A DNA stretch of 64,000 nucleotides from Bradyrhizobium sp. (GCF_030646015.1 NZ_JAUSLT010000046.1:1-64000); one strand, 5' to 3'. Numbered from the stretch's first letter, positions 26,398 to 37,186 are shown. A program made the numbers and translations. Notes: generated by a model from the sequence alone, not told the origin.

Positions 26398-27256
26398 ATG
26401 AACGCTCAACAAATTTCATTGAGTACGGCACGCGAGGATCTGCGGACCGAGCCCAGAATCATTCGCGTCGTCATCATCGCGATTGCGGTGACTTTCCTCA
26501 CCGTGTTCGTCGTGCTGCCGCTGGTCGTGGTATTCGCGCAGGCGTTTTCCAAGGGGATTCTCGCCTATTTTTCAGCGCTGTCCGAGCCGGAAGCGCTGTC
26601 CGCCATCAAGCTGACGCTGATGGTGGCGGCGATTTCGGTCGGTCTCAATCTGGTGTTTGGCGTGATCGCGGCCTGGGCCATTGCGAAATTCGAGTTTCGC
26701 GGCAAGACCTTCCTGATCTCGCTGATCGATCTGCCGTTTTCGGTCAGCCCGGTGATCTCGGGCTTGGTGTTCGTGCTGATGTTCGGCGCGCAGGGATTCT
26801 GGGGGCCGTGGCTGCAGGCCAATGACGTCCATATCCTGTTCGCGGTGCCGGGCATTGCGCTGGCCACCATTTTCGTGACCTTTCCGTTCGTCGCGCGGGC
26901 GCTGATACCGCTGATGCAGGAGCAGGGCGCCCAGGAGGAAGAGGCCGCGATCTCGCTCGGCGCCTCGGGCCTGCAGACCTTCTTCCGCGTCACTTTGCCC
27001 AATATCAAATGGGGCGTTCTTTACGGCGTATTGTTGTGCAACGCGCGGGCGATGGGCGAGTTCGGCGCGGTCTCGGTGGTATCAGGGCATATTCGCGGCG
27101 AAACCAACACCATGCCGCTATTGGTCGAAATCCTCTATAACGAGTATCAGTTCGTGGCGTCGTTCGCGATCGCTTCCCTGCTGGCGATGCTGGCGCTGAT
27201 CACGCTGGTGGCGAAGACCATTCTCGAGCGGCATCTGGACGAAGGACAGCTACCTG

Positions 27257-27264
<8 letters not shown>
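26398..27264 (+). CDS. cysW: Sulfate ABC transporter permease CysW
   Basis: A 288-residue membrane permease with six helices, partner of CysT. The EAA loop [24 protein letters not shown] lies near residue 178 (visible in part), and [20 protein letters not shown] is the family's C-terminal hallmark. The start ATG at 26398 follows the palindromic repeat and GGGGCACCGACG. It overlaps cysA by eight bases. Confidence 0.95.
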
Positions 27265-28303
<1,039 letters not shown>

Positions 28304-28356
28304 AAACGCCGCGCCGTTCACCATTCAGCCACGGTTCCTGTGCAACAACCCCAGCC

Positions 28357-28881
28357 ATGGGGAACCTTCGAATCACGCGCGCGACGGTCGCGATAGCAGG
28401 GCTGCTGGCGCTGGGCGGCTGCGCTGCGGACGTGGCTACGACTACCGAACAGCCCACCATGTATCTCAGCATGGCCAATGGCGGCGCCCGGCTGGATCCT
28501 CAGGCCGCGGCCTCGATGATCTCGCTCTACCGGCAGAATAACGGCCTCGGCGCCGTGGCGGTCGATCCCGAATTGATGAAGCTCGCCGAGCAGCAGTCGC
28601 AGGCGATGGCCAGCCGCAACAAGCTCGATCACGACGTCAAGGGACCACTGGCGAAACGCCTGAATGCATCGGGCTATCCCGCGACGGTGGCGGTGGAAAA
28701 CGTCTCCGCCGGCTATCACACCATGGCGGAAGCCTTTTCGGGCTGGCGCGACTCGCCCCCGCACAAGGCCAATATGCTGAAGAACGGTGTCACAAATTTA
28801 GGCATCGCGGCGACCTATGCTCCCAACACCAAATACAAGGTGTTCTGGACGCTCATTCTTGCATCGTCCGAAAAGCGATAA
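28357..28881 (+). CDS. CAP/SCP-domain lipoprotein
   Basis: A 174-residue predicted lipoprotein: signal segment with lipobox ALGGC (Cys 22), then a CAP (SCP/PR-1) domain from ~residue 50 with LYRQNNGLGAVAVDPELMKLAEQQS, NKLDHDVKG, VAVENVSAGY and WRDSPPHKANMLKNGVTNLGIA (family signature, quoted in part). Bacterial CAP proteins are extracytoplasmic and largely uncharacterised. It lies 53 bases after cysA and might be read through from it, but nothing links it to sulfur. Confidence 0.85.
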   Translation: MGNLRITRATVAIAGLLALGGCAADVATTTEQPTMYLSMANGGARLDPQAAASMISLYRQNNGLGAVAVDPELMKLAEQQSQAMASRNKLDHDVKGPLAKRLNASGYPATVAVENVSAGYHTMAEAFSGWRDSPPHKANMLKNGVTNLGIAATYAPNTKYKVFWTLILASSEKR

Positions 28882-28973
28882 CTACGGCGTGATCTGCTGC
28901 GCGGCCTGGCCGATTGACGCCGTCGCCAACTGCCGCCACGGTACAATCGTTTTCTGATGTTCGATCGAGGCTC

Positions 28974-30146
28974 ATGACGGATCATCCCCATCCCGCGCCG
29001 GCCAGGACGCCTGCGGAAGCGCAGCGTGTACTGGTTCTGCAGGGCGGCGGCGCGCTCGGCTCCTATCAGGCCGGCGCCTATCAGGCGCTGTGCCACCATG
29101 ATTTCGAGCCGGAATGGATTGCCGGCATCTCGATCGGCGCCATCAACGCCGCGATCATCGCCGGCAATCCGCGCGAGAAGCGGGTGGCGCGTCTCAAGGA
29201 ATTCTGGGAGATGGTCTCCTCGCCGGTGCCCTGGACTCCGGTCGGCAAGGGCGACCGTGCGCGATCGCTGTTCAACGAGACCAGCGCCGCGTTGATCGCC
29301 ACCTTCGGCGTTCCCGGTTTCTTCACGCCGCGTGTCCCGCCGGCGCCGTTGTGGCCGCAGGGCAGCCCGCAGTCGCTGAGCTATTACGACACCGCGCCGC
29401 TGAAGCAGACGCTGGAGCGGCTGGTCGATTTCGACCGTATCAACGACCTGAAAACGCGAATCAGCATCGGCGCCGTCGGCGTGGCGTCGGGCAACTTCAA
29501 GTATTTCGACAATTACGAGATGAAGAAGCTCGGCAAGAAGATCGGGCCGGAGCACATCATGGCATCCGGCGCCCTGCCGCCGGGCTTCCCGTCGGTCGAG
29601 ATCGACGGCGAGCATTTCTGGGACGGTGGCATCGCCTCCAATACGCCGCTCGATTACGTGCTGGATGAGGAAACCAGCCGCGATCTCCTGATCTTCCAGG
29701 TCGACCTGTTCAGCGCGCGCGGCGAGCTGCCGGTATCGCTGCTCGAGGCCGCCGAGCGCGAGAAGGACATCCGCTTTTCCAGCCGCACCCGCATGAATAC
29801 CGACAAGAACAAGCAGGTTCACAACACCCGCAAGGCGTTGCGCGAATTGATCGGCAAGTTGCCGGACTATCTCAGGAACGATCCGTCGGTCGAAATCCTG
29901 TGTGAAGCCACCAGGGAAAGCACCGTCACGGTGGTGCACCTGATCTACCGCAGCAAGAACTATGAATCCTCCTCGAAGGATTACGATTTTTCACGCGTCG
30001 GGATGGTCGAGCATTGGGGCTCGGGCGAGCGCGACGTTCATTTGTCGATGCGCCACAGGGATATGCTGGAGCGGCCGCAATCCGACGAAACCATGATGAC
30101 TTACGATCTCGCGAGGGACGGCACCCTCAATGGCAACAAGGAGTGA
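28974..30146 (+). CDS. Patatin-like phospholipase with DUF3734 C-terminal domain
   Basis: A 390-residue alpha/beta hydrolase. The oxyanion loop LQGGGALGSYQAGAYQ (~residue 18-33), nucleophile elbow GISIGA (~55) and catalytic Asp in FWDGGIASNTPLD (~220) form the Ser-Asp dyad of patatins. The C-terminal ~100 residues match DUF3734. The ATG at 28974 has GAGG upstream; the frame is open from 28914. Only five bases separate it from bdhA, so the two are almost certainly one transcript, which suggests that it acts on membrane lipid or polyhydroxybutyrate granules (inference). Confidence 0.9.
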   Translation: MTDHPHPAPARTPAEAQRVLVLQGGGALGSYQAGAYQALCHHDFEPEWIAGISIGAINAAIIAGNPREKRVARLKEFWEMVSSPVPWTPVGKGDRARSLFNETSAALIATFGVPGFFTPRVPPAPLWPQGSPQSLSYYDTAPLKQTLERLVDFDRINDLKTRISIGAVGVASGNFKYFDNYEMKKLGKKIGPEHIMASGALPPGFPSVEIDGEHFWDGGIASNTPLDYVLDEETSRDLLIFQVDLFSARGELPVSLLEAAEREKDIRFSSRTRMNTDKNKQVHNTRKALRELIGKLPDYLRNDPSVEILCEATRESTVTVVHLIYRSKNYESSSKDYDFSRVGMVEHWGSGERDVHLSMRHRDMLERPQSDETMMTYDLARDGTLNGNKE

Positions 30147-30151
30147 ATCGA

Positions 30152-30940
30152 ATGGGTATTTTGACAGGCAAGACCGCGGTGGTGACCGGCTCGACCAGCG
30201 GCATCGGACTGGCATATGCGCGCGCCTTCGCCGGCGCCGGCGCCAATATCGTTCTCAACGGCATGGGCGCTGCCGCCGACATCGAGAAGGAGCGCTCGGC
30301 CATCGAGACCGACTTTGGGGTCAAGGCGGTGCATTCGCCCGCCGACATGACCAGGCCCGCGGAAATCGCCGGCATGATCGCGCTCGGCGAAAGCACTTTC
30401 GGTTCGGTCGACGTCCTCGTCAACAATGCCGGCATCCAGTTCGTGTCGCCGGTCGAGGACTTCCCGATCGAGAAGTGGGACGCGATCATCGCGATCAACC
30501 TGTCCTCGGCGTTTCACGGCATTCGCGCCGCGGTGCCCGGCATGAAGAAGCGCGGCTGGGGCCGCATCATCAACACCGCCTCGGCGCATTCGCTGGTCGC
30601 CTCGCCGTTCAAGTCGGCCTATGTGTCGGCCAAGCACGGCATCGCCGGCCTCACCAAGACCGTGGCGCTGGAGCTCGCCACCCACAAGATCACCTGCAAC
30701 TGCATCAGCCCCGGCTACGTCTGGACGCCGCTGGTCGAGAAGCAGATTCCCGACACCATGAAGGCACGCAATCTGACCAAGGAACAGGTCATCCGCGACG
30801 TGTTGCTGCAAGCGCAGCCGACCAAGGAGTTCGTTACCTCGGAGCAGGTCGCGGCGCTGGCGCTGTTTCTGTGCGGCGACGACGCGGCGCAGATCACCGG
30901 AACGAACCTGTCGATCGACGGCGGCTGGACCGCGGGGTAG
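30152..30940 (+). CDS. bdhA: 3-hydroxybutyrate dehydrogenase
   Basis: A 262-residue SDR converting 3-hydroxybutyrate to acetoacetate with NAD+. Motifs: TGSTSGIGLAYA, NNAGIQFVSPVEDFP, Ser in SAHSLVAS and YVSAKHG, plus the bdh-typical ISPGYVWTPLVEKQIPD and the FLCGDDAAQITGTNLSIDGGWTA end (partly quoted). The family has a recognisable His/Gln set around the substrate pocket. It is preceded by AACAAGGAGTGAATCG and lies right after the patatin gene. It takes part in PHB breakdown. Confidence 0.92.
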   Translation: MGILTGKTAVVTGSTSGIGLAYARAFAGAGANIVLNGMGAAADIEKERSAIETDFGVKAVHSPADMTRPAEIAGMIALGESTFGSVDVLVNNAGIQFVSPVEDFPIEKWDAIIAINLSSAFHGIRAAVPGMKKRGWGRIINTASAHSLVASPFKSAYVSAKHGIAGLTKTVALELATHKITCNCISPGYVWTPLVEKQIPDTMKARNLTKEQVIRDVLLQAQPTKEFVTSEQVAALALFLCGDDAAQITGTNLSIDGGWTAG

Positions 30941-30950
30941 GCTCAAATGC

Positions 30951-31036
30951 CGTCATTGCCGGGCTCGACCCGGCAATCCATCAATCAAGGAATCTTGTGA
31001 CGATGATGGATGCCCGGATCAAGTCCGGGCATGACG
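30951..31036. repeat. Intergenic palindromic repeat, family D
   Basis: CGTCATTGCCGGGCTCGACC pairs with GGCAATCC, and ATGGATGCCCGGATC pairs with AAGTCCGGGCATGACG. It separates bdhA from the convergent flippase gene and may act as a terminator. Confidence 0.75.
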
Positions 31037-31039
31037 ACT

Positions 31040-32413
31040 CTAGCTAAGTTTCCCGAACGCCAGCACGTGAAGCCCGAGCCGACGCCGCACGATCCAGAAC
31101 AGCAGCATCGTCTCGAACACGAGGGCGATCGAGGTCGCCGCTGCCGCGCCATGGCCGCCGAATTTTGGCACCAGCAGGATGCAGAGCACCAGGTTCGCCA
31201 CGAATGCCAGCGCATAGGCCAGCGCGCAGATCATCTGGTGACCGAGCATGTTGAGCAGCCGCTCGACCGGGCCGATCGCCGAGCGCACCACGAGGCCGAT
31301 GGCGGCGATGAACATGATGTCGTAGCCGACCACGAACTGCGGCCCGAACAGCCACAACAGCGGCTTGCCCAATGCCAGCAGCACGATGGTCGCGGCCAGC
31401 GACGGCCAGAACGTCCATTTGATCGCGTGCGCGACATAGGCCGACAGCCGCGCTCTGTCGCCCTGCGCGTGATACTCGGCAAAGCGGTGCGCGGTCGTCG
31501 CCGACATCGCGTAGTGAATGAAGGACACCAGCGCCAGCGTTTTGACGACGGCGAAATAGACGCCGACCTCTTCCGAGGAACGGAACTGCTGCAGCACCAG
31601 CACATCGGTGTAGGACAGCAGCAGATAAAAGCTCTCCACCAGCAGGATCGGCAACGAAACCGCGAGCCAGCCGCGGAAATTGTAAGCTTTTGGGCCGGGC
31701 TCGACATGGCCGGCGAGCCGGCGGTTCAAGACGACCATCTGCCCGATCATGGCGATCCACACCGCGGCGGCGCTGGCCAGCATCGCGGCGGTGGCGCCGA
31801 GCTTGAAGCCGAGCGCAAAGGCGCCCGCCGTAAAGCCGATGATCAGCGACTGTCGCACGATGAATTGCGGCATCAGGCCGAGCCGCATCCAGTCATGCGA
31901 GCGCGCGATGCCGTCCTGGGTGTTGGCGACGACGAAGGCCGGCAGCGTGATGCAGCCGATGTACAGCGGCACCACCGAATTCGGATCGAGCCAGGGCGAT
32001 AGCATTTTGACAATGCCCGCCAGCAATGCCGAGACGAGGGCGGACACGGCAAACGTCATCCAGCGGCTGCCGGACAGGAAACCGCGCAGCAAGGCGGTGT
32101 CGCCGCTGGCGCGATATTCCGGGATGATTTTCTGCGCCGACGCTGAAATGCCGAAATCCATCATGCTGCCGAGCAGCAGCACCCAGGTCCAGACATAGAC
32201 GTAGACGCCGTAATCCGAGCCGCCCATCCAGCGCGCCAGCAGGATTTGCGACAGATACGCCATCGCTGCACTGACGACGCGAATGATGAACACGGTGCCG
32301 GCGAGGCGTTTGGTGACGGAGGCTTCGCTGGTGCCGCCGAGAAGACGGCCGAGCATCGACCGCAGCCGCGCGATCGGGCCTGCGGGCAGGGCGGGTGCGG
32401 AATCAGTGTCCAT
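31040..32413 (-). CDS. Polysaccharide flippase (Wzx/MOP superfamily)
   Basis: A 457-residue membrane protein with 12-14 helices, of the polysaccharide transport/oligosaccharide flippase type that moves lipid-linked sugar chains across the inner membrane. Visible family pieces are RLAGTVFIIRVVSAAMAYLSQILLARWMG (partly), SDYGVYVYVWTWVLLLGSMMDFGIS and EVGVYFAVVKTLALVSFIHYAMS (ends of each quoted). No glycosyltransferase genes are nearby. The ATG at 32413 is chosen; an in-frame TTG at 32473 is possible. Confidence 0.85.
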   Translation of the reverse strand: MDTDSAPALPAGPIARLRSMLGRLLGGTSEASVTKRLAGTVFIIRVVSAAMAYLSQILLARWMGGSDYGVYVYVWTWVLLLGSMMDFGISASAQKIIPEYRASGDTALLRGFLSGSRWMTFAVSALVSALLAGIVKMLSPWLDPNSVVPLYIGCITLPAFVVANTQDGIARSHDWMRLGLMPQFIVRQSLIIGFTAGAFALGFKLGATAAMLASAAAVWIAMIGQMVVLNRRLAGHVEPGPKAYNFRGWLAVSLPILLVESFYLLLSYTDVLVLQQFRSSEEVGVYFAVVKTLALVSFIHYAMSATTAHRFAEYHAQGDRARLSAYVAHAIKWTFWPSLAATIVLLALGKPLLWLFGPQFVVGYDIMFIAAIGLVVRSAIGPVERLLNMLGHQMICALAYALAFVANLVLCILLVPKFGGHGAAAATSIALVFETMLLFWIVRRRLGLHVLAFGKLS

Positions 32414-32510
32414 CACGGCCACAGCGAAAATCCCTGAAGCCGCGGGCGGCGCGGCGATGTCTGGGCCTATCAACTATTCGTTAAGAATCGGTGGCCTGCG
32501 GCAGTATCAG

Positions 32511-32632
32511 CGTCGTCCCTGCGAAAGCAGGGACCCATAACCACAGGACTTGAGTGTTGCAAAAGGTGTCGACCCAGGTGCCCGAACGCATCCGCCTCGG
32601 CGTATGGGTTCCGGCGTTCGCCGGAACGACGA
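32511..32632. repeat. Intergenic repeat, family C
   Basis: CGTCGTCCCTGCGAAAGCAG at the left and CCGGCGTTCGCCGGAACGACG at the right, with internal GGACCCATA...TATGGGTTCC pairing. It is related to the elements at 34288-34428 and to the perfect palindrome at 9748. Confidence 0.8.
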
Positions 32633-33472
32633 CTAATTCAAATTGACATTGAACTCGTACGCTTTGTCACCGCCGACCAGCGTGAACTTAAGCGCGGCGC
32701 CTTCCGGCTTGGCGTCGGGCGGCAGGCCGTCGAGCTCGAAGCCGAAACGCTTGACCCCGGGGTACCCGCCCTCGATCAGTTTCGGAACCGGCAGCGCCCA
32801 GTCCGGCGTCGGTCCTTCGACGAACAGGCTGACCTCGCGCGCGTCGGGCACGGCCACGTCGACCAGCACGTTCGCCTTTCCGTCGCGTTTGACGTCGCGA
32901 ATGGTCAGCGGATTGGGATCGCCGATAGTGGCCGGCTTCGGCACGGTGTCGAGGGCGGCGAACAGCGCGCTGTCCTCGGTGCTCGCAACGCTGGTGAAGG
33001 CAAGCTCGGCCCTGGCTTCGACGGGAATGCAGAGCTTTTCGCAGACCGCGTAACTGATATCGGCGCGCAGCGTGACCGGCTTGTCGGCATTCTTGGCGAC
33101 GATCCGCAACGGCAGCACGACCTGGGTCTTGTAGCCCAGGGATTGACCGCCGGCGCCGTCATCGAACTTCATCGGGGCCGGCCACAGCACCGTGACGGCT
33201 TCGACATTGTCCGATTTCGAGAAATCGAAACGCGGCGGCACCCCGGAATCGCCGGGCGTCCGCCAGTAGGTTTTCCAGCCTGGCTGCAGCTGAAACGCGA
33301 TGCCGCCGAGCAGCACCGCGCCGCTGCGCGAGCCCGCCAGCAACCGGACCGCGGAGTGGCCGTCCCGCTGCCATGGCGACGAATCCCCGGCATGGACCTC
33401 GGCCGCCAGGGATGACGCAAATACGGCAACGGCCAGGCCGAGCGCGGCCCGCAGGGGAACTATGACGGTCAT
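32633..33472 (-). CDS. DsbD-alpha-like exported protein (thiol-disulfide, N-terminal domain only)
   Basis: A 279-residue periplasmic protein: signal peptide to ~residue 28, then a DsbD N-terminal-like immunoglobulin fold with FQLQPGWKTYWRTPGDSGVPP and the CxxxC pair in YAVCEKLCIPVEAR (~residue 140). A second beta-rich half follows. DsbD-alpha passes electrons to periplasmic acceptors; the membrane and thioredoxin domains of full DsbD are missing, so a membrane donor such as CcdA/ScsB elsewhere would be needed. The ATG at 33472 begins the signal peptide. Confidence 0.8.
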   Translation of the reverse strand: MTVIVPLRAALGLAVAVFASSLAAEVHAGDSSPWQRDGHSAVRLLAGSRSGAVLLGGIAFQLQPGWKTYWRTPGDSGVPPRFDFSKSDNVEAVTVLWPAPMKFDDGAGGQSLGYKTQVVLPLRIVAKNADKPVTLRADISYAVCEKLCIPVEARAELAFTSVASTEDSALFAALDTVPKPATIGDPNPLTIRDVKRDGKANVLVDVAVPDAREVSLFVEGPTPDWALPVPKLIEGGYPGVKRFGFELDGLPPDAKPEGAALKFTLVGGDKAYEFNVNLN

Positions 33473-33608
33473 GAGACCGTCTTTACAGGCTGGCGAGGCG
33501 GTAAACCATTGAATTGCTTGTGATGCAGGGTGAAAAACGGCGCGATGCTTGATTGACAGAACGGCCACCCAATATCAGGATGGACATCAACACGAGAGTC
33601 CTTTGCGG

Positions 33609-34262
33609 ATGGACCCTGAAGGCAAAAGAACGAGGACTGCTCGCCGTCAAGCTGCCGCCGGCGCTGGCGACAATTTGTCCAATCAGGGCTATCTCGACGG
33701 TCAGTTGTTGATCGCAATGCCTGTCATGGGCGACCCTCGGTTCGAGCGGTCGGTGATCTATCTCTGCGCGCATTCGTCCGAAGGCGCCATGGGCATCATC
33801 GTTAACCGTCCGGCCGGCAGCATCGACTTCCCCGAATTGCTGGTGCAGCTCGACATCATCAAGAAAGCCGACCAGATCAAGCTGCCCGAAAATGCCGAGA
33901 GCATGAAGGTGCTGAAAGGCGGTCCGGTCGAGACCGGCCGCGGCTTCGTGCTGCATTCCAGCGATTTCTTCATCAAGGATGCGACGCTGCAGATCGACGA
34001 GGGCATTTGCCTGACCGCGACCGTCGACATTCTCAAGGCGATCGCCAGGGGCGCCGGCCCGAAGCACGCGATCCTCGCGCTCGGCTATGCCGGCTGGGCG
34101 CCGGGACAACTGGAAACCGAAATCCAGGACAATGGCTGGCTGCATTGCGACGCCGATCCGGACCTGATCTTCGGCCGCGACGTCGAGGAAAAATACCTGC
34201 GCGCGCTGCGCAAGATCGGCATCGATCCCGGCATGCTGTCGAATGAAGCCGGGCATGCGTAG
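33609..34262 (+). CDS. YqgE/AlgH family protein
   Basis: A 217-residue soluble protein of the UPF0301/DUF179 family. Core segments are [21 protein letters not shown] (partly quoted), [29 protein letters not shown] and [18 protein letters not shown]. Members are often annotated as transcriptional regulators (AlgH), but the molecular function is unproven. The ATG at 33609 is chosen since the preceding in-frame residues lack family similarity. The gene is divergent from the DsbD-alpha-like gene. Confidence 0.92.
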   Translation: MDPEGKRTRTARRQAAAGAGDNLSNQGYLDGQLLIAMPVMGDPRFERSVIYLCAHSSEGAMGIIVNRPAGSIDFPELLVQLDIIKKADQIKLPENAESMKVLKGGPVETGRGFVLHSSDFFIKDATLQIDEGICLTATVDILKAIARGAGPKHAILALGYAGWAPGQLETEIQDNGWLHCDADPDLIFGRDVEEKYLRALRKIGIDPGMLSNEAGHA

Positions 34263-34287
34263 CGGCAGTGCCTGACACAAACGCGGT

Positions 34288-34428
34288 GTCGTCCCTGCGA
34301 ACGCAGGGACCCATAATCCCGGTAGGTAATTGTAAGAGCACGATGGTTGCCCAATCGCGCCTTATCGGCGGTCTCATTTCACAAGAGACAGCGCGGCGTA
34401 TGGGTCCCCGCGTTCGCGGGGACGACGA
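34288..34428. repeat. Intergenic repeat, family C
   Basis: GTCGTCCCTGCGAACGCAGGG and CCCCGCGTTCGCGGGGACGAC arms, with GACCCATA...TATGGGTC inside. It lies between the convergent yqgE and TauD-type genes. Confidence 0.82.
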
Positions 34429-34448
34429 GGTATTTGATCCCGCGTCCC

Positions 34449-35336
34449 TTACTCCGCCGCCTGCTGCGTCACCGTAGGCTCGGTTCCGGCCACCGTGGCG
34501 CGGCGCATGTCGCGGGGCTGCGACTGGTCGTAGCGGCGGACGCGGTGCATGGTCTGGCGGTTGTCCCACATCACGAGGTCATGCAGCGTCCATTTGTGGA
34601 CGTGGACGAATTCGCGCTGCGTGGCGTGCTCGGTGAGGTCGCGCAGCAGCAGCCGCGCTTCCGGCACCGTCATGCCCTTAATGGCGCCGGCATGCGACGA
34701 CAGATACAGCGACTTGCGCCCGTGCACCGGATGGGTGCGCACCAGCCGCTGCAGCACCGGCTTGAACAATTCTTTCTCTTCATCGGTGTAATCGAGAAAG
34801 CCGAGCGAACCCCGCGAATACATCAGCGAGTGCTCGCAGATCATGTCCTCGATCTCGGCCTTGGTCTCGTCGTCGAGTGCGTCATAGGCCGCGCGCATGT
34901 CGGCGAATTCGGTGTTGCCGCCCTTCGGGTTGACCACCCGCGCCGACAGCAGCGAGAATTTCGCCGGAATCGGGCGGAACGAACTGTCGGAATGCCACAG
35001 GCTGTTGCCGAGATTGAACAGATGGGTGCGGTGATCCTTTGGCAGCGGTTTGCCGTCCTTGCCGAGGTTGGAGACGTCGTTCAGTCCGGACGTCAGCCGG
35101 TAATCTTCCTTCTTGGTGACGGTGCCGCCACGCGCGTTCTCGCGCTCGCCGAAATTCAGCGCGAACGCCAGTTGCTGCTCGTCGGTGATGTCCTGATTGC
35201 GAAACAGCAGCACGGCGTATTTGTCCATGCCGGCCTCGATGTCGTGCGCATCCTGCGGCGTCAGCGGCTTGCGCAGGTCAACCCCCGAAACCTCGCCGAA
35301 AAAATGCGGGTGAAGCTGCCGGATCGTGATGGCCAT
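34449..35336 (-). CDS. TauD/TfdA-family Fe(II)/2-oxoglutarate dioxygenase
   Basis: A 295-residue non-heme iron oxygenase. The iron triad is visible: HxD in LWHSDSSF (~residue 109-111) and the distal His in DNRQTMHRV (~263), with the 2-oxoglutarate Arg in RDMRRATVAG (~275). The N-terminus MAITIRQLHPHFFGEVSGVDL is typical of TfdA-like aryloxyalkanoate dioxygenases. The substrate is not inferable; an SDR is downstream in the genome order but on a separate transcript, with a repeat between. Confidence 0.9.
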   Translation of the reverse strand: MAITIRQLHPHFFGEVSGVDLRKPLTPQDAHDIEAGMDKYAVLLFRNQDITDEQQLAFALNFGERENARGGTVTKKEDYRLTSGLNDVSNLGKDGKPLPKDHRTHLFNLGNSLWHSDSSFRPIPAKFSLLSARVVNPKGGNTEFADMRAAYDALDDETKAEIEDMICEHSLMYSRGSLGFLDYTDEEKELFKPVLQRLVRTHPVHGRKSLYLSSHAGAIKGMTVPEARLLLRDLTEHATQREFVHVHKWTLHDLVMWDNRQTMHRVRRYDQSQPRDMRRATVAGTEPTVTQQAAE

Positions 35337-35432
35337 GGCGCGTTTCTCCTGATCGAGGCGGGCGGTTATTCCGCCCTGTTGGACAAAAAACTACTCCCTG
35401 ACCGGATGATGTCAACGGATGGCGATGCATGG

Positions 35433-35562
35433 CTCGTGTCCCGGACGCGGTGCAGCGCACTTGGCGCTGCTCCGCAGAGCCGGGACCCATCTACACCATC
35501 ACCTGTTGCCAGATGGACCCCGGATCAGCAGCGCATCACTTCGTGCTGCGCAGCGTCCGGGG
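35433..35562. repeat. Intergenic palindromic repeat, family B
   Basis: CTCGTGTCCCGGACGCGGTG and GCTGCGCAGCGTCCGGGG arms as in 3388-3523. It fills most of the gap between the dioxygenase and SDR genes. Confidence 0.8.
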
Positions 35563-35569
35563 AACGGCG

Positions 35570-36349
35570 TCACGCATTCCGCGCCATCAGGCCGCCGTCC
35601 ACCGGGATCACGGCGCCGGTCAGGAACGACGCCGCCGGCAGGCACAGGCTCAGCGTCATATGGGCGACCTCTTCGGGGTCGCCGTAGCGGCCGAGCGCGG
35701 TGCGGCGTTTGGCGTAGATGGTCTTGTGCTCCTCCGAAATCCGCTCCGTGATCGCGGTCCTGATCGGGCCGGGACAGATGCAGTTCACGGTGATGCCGTC
35801 GCGGCCGAGTTCCACCGCGAGCGATCGCGTCAGGCCGGCCACGCCGGCCTTCGCCGCCGAATACGGGCTGTGCAAGGCGGTGGCGCCGAGCGCCTCGGTG
35901 GAGGCGATATTGACGATCCGGGGGCTTTTCGATTTGCGCAGATGCGGCAGCGCGGCGCGGATGATGCGCGGATGCGCCGTCAGCATCACGGCCAGTCCCC
36001 TGGCCCAGGCTTCCTCGTAGCCGTCATCGTCGATCGCCACGCGCACCGAAATGCCGGCATTGTTGATGACGATATCGAGCCCGCCGAAATGCGCGGCAAT
36101 GGCGCTGACGACGGCGTTGATGTCGTCGCGGCTGGCGACATCGAGCGTCCAGGCCTTGGCGTTGCCGCCGCTGGCTGCGATCTCGTCCGCCACGGCCCGC
36201 GCGCCATCGGCCGAATAATCCGTGACCGCGACATTGGCGCCCTCGGCCGCGAACACGCGAGCGGTGGCGCGACCCATGCCGCTGGCCGCGCCGGTGACGA
36301 GCACGGTCAATCCCTTGACCGAGCGGCTGAGCTGTTTGAATTCGGACAT
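35570..36349 (-). CDS. SDR family oxidoreductase
   Basis: A 259-residue classical SDR: cofactor motif TGAASGMGRA (~residue 19-28), NNAGIS (~95), catalytic Ser in NIASTEALG and YSAAKAG, ending DGGLMARNA. The sequence AVTDYSADGA after beta-2 has Asp, favouring NAD(H). It diverges from a second SDR across ~100 bases. Both could belong to one catabolic route with the TauD-type dioxygenase (inference by position). Confidence 0.88.
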   Translation of the reverse strand: MSEFKQLSRSVKGLTVLVTGAASGMGRATARVFAAEGANVAVTDYSADGARAVADEIAASGGNAKAWTLDVASRDDINAVVSAIAAHFGGLDIVINNAGISVRVAIDDDGYEEAWARGLAVMLTAHPRIIRAALPHLRKSKSPRIVNIASTEALGATALHSPYSAAKAGVAGLTRSLAVELGRDGITVNCICPGPIRTAITERISEEHKTIYAKRRTALGRYGDPEEVAHMTLSLCLPAASFLTGAVIPVDGGLMARNA

Positions 36350-36451
36350 CGGATACTCGCTGATGAGGTCCTGCGGCTTGCAGGATTGACAAGGCTGGCA
36401 CCGATCCCCAGAGAGGTCAAACCAGGCGAAAAAGAACGGAAGGCGCGCGCG

Positions 36452-37186
36452 ATGAACGAACTGGATTTCAAGGCTAAGCAGGTTCTCGTGGTCGGCGGCT
36501 CCAGCGGCATCGGCAACGGCATCGCCCAGGCGTTTCGCAGCAGGGGCGCGCGCGTGCAGGTCTGCGGCACCCGCGCTTCGGCGTCGGATTATTCGCCGGA
36601 AGAGGGATCGCATCTCGATGGTCTGGAGTATGCGCGGCTCGACGTCGGAGACGCAAAAGCGATCGAGAATTTCAAGCCGTCGTTCGACCGGCTCGATGTG
36701 CTGGTGCTGGCGCAGGGTGCGGTGATCTACCGGAGAGGCGAATTCGAAATGGACGGGTTTCGCAAGGTGCTCGAGGTCAACCTGATGAGCCTGATGGCTT
36801 GCGCCGGCAAATTCCATGACATGCTGAGTGCGGCGAAGGGCTCGCTGATCATCGTCAGTTCGACCGCCGCCTATCACTCGACCAAAGGCAATCCGGCCTA
36901 CAACGCCTCGAAGACCGGCGCCATGGGCCTGACCCGGACACTGGGACAGGCGTGGGCCGAGGATGGCATTCGCGTCAACGGCATCGCGCCGGGTCTGGTC
37001 GATACCAAGATGACCAAGGTGACGACGGCAAATCCGAAGCGGCTCGAGGGCGCGATCGAGCGGATCCCGCTGAAGCGGCTGGGTACGCCGGCCGACATGG
37101 CGGGTGCCGCATTGTTCCTGGCCTCGCCGCTTTCGTCCTACATTGTCGGGCAAACCTTGATCGTCGACGGGGGACTCATTCTCTAG
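36452..37186 (+). CDS. SDR family oxidoreductase
   Basis: A 244-residue SDR with VGGSSGIGNG (~residue 14-23), catalytic SSTAAYHST and YNASKTG, and the C-terminal IVDGGLIL. The usual NNAG strand is replaced by LVLAQGAV. An Arg in CGTRAS after beta-2 suggests NADP(H). Its stop codon overlaps the -35 of the EcfG-like promoter for the next gene, csbD2, so the promoter is embedded at the 3' end of this gene. Confidence 0.87.
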   Translation: MNELDFKAKQVLVVGGSSGIGNGIAQAFRSRGARVQVCGTRASASDYSPEEGSHLDGLEYARLDVGDAKAIENFKPSFDRLDVLVLAQGAVIYRRGEFEMDGFRKVLEVNLMSLMACAGKFHDMLSAAKGSLIIVSSTAAYHSTKGNPAYNASKTGAMGLTRTLGQAWAEDGIRVNGIAPGLVDTKMTKVTTANPKRLEGAIERIPLKRLGTPADMAGAALFLASPLSSYIVGQTLIVDGGLIL

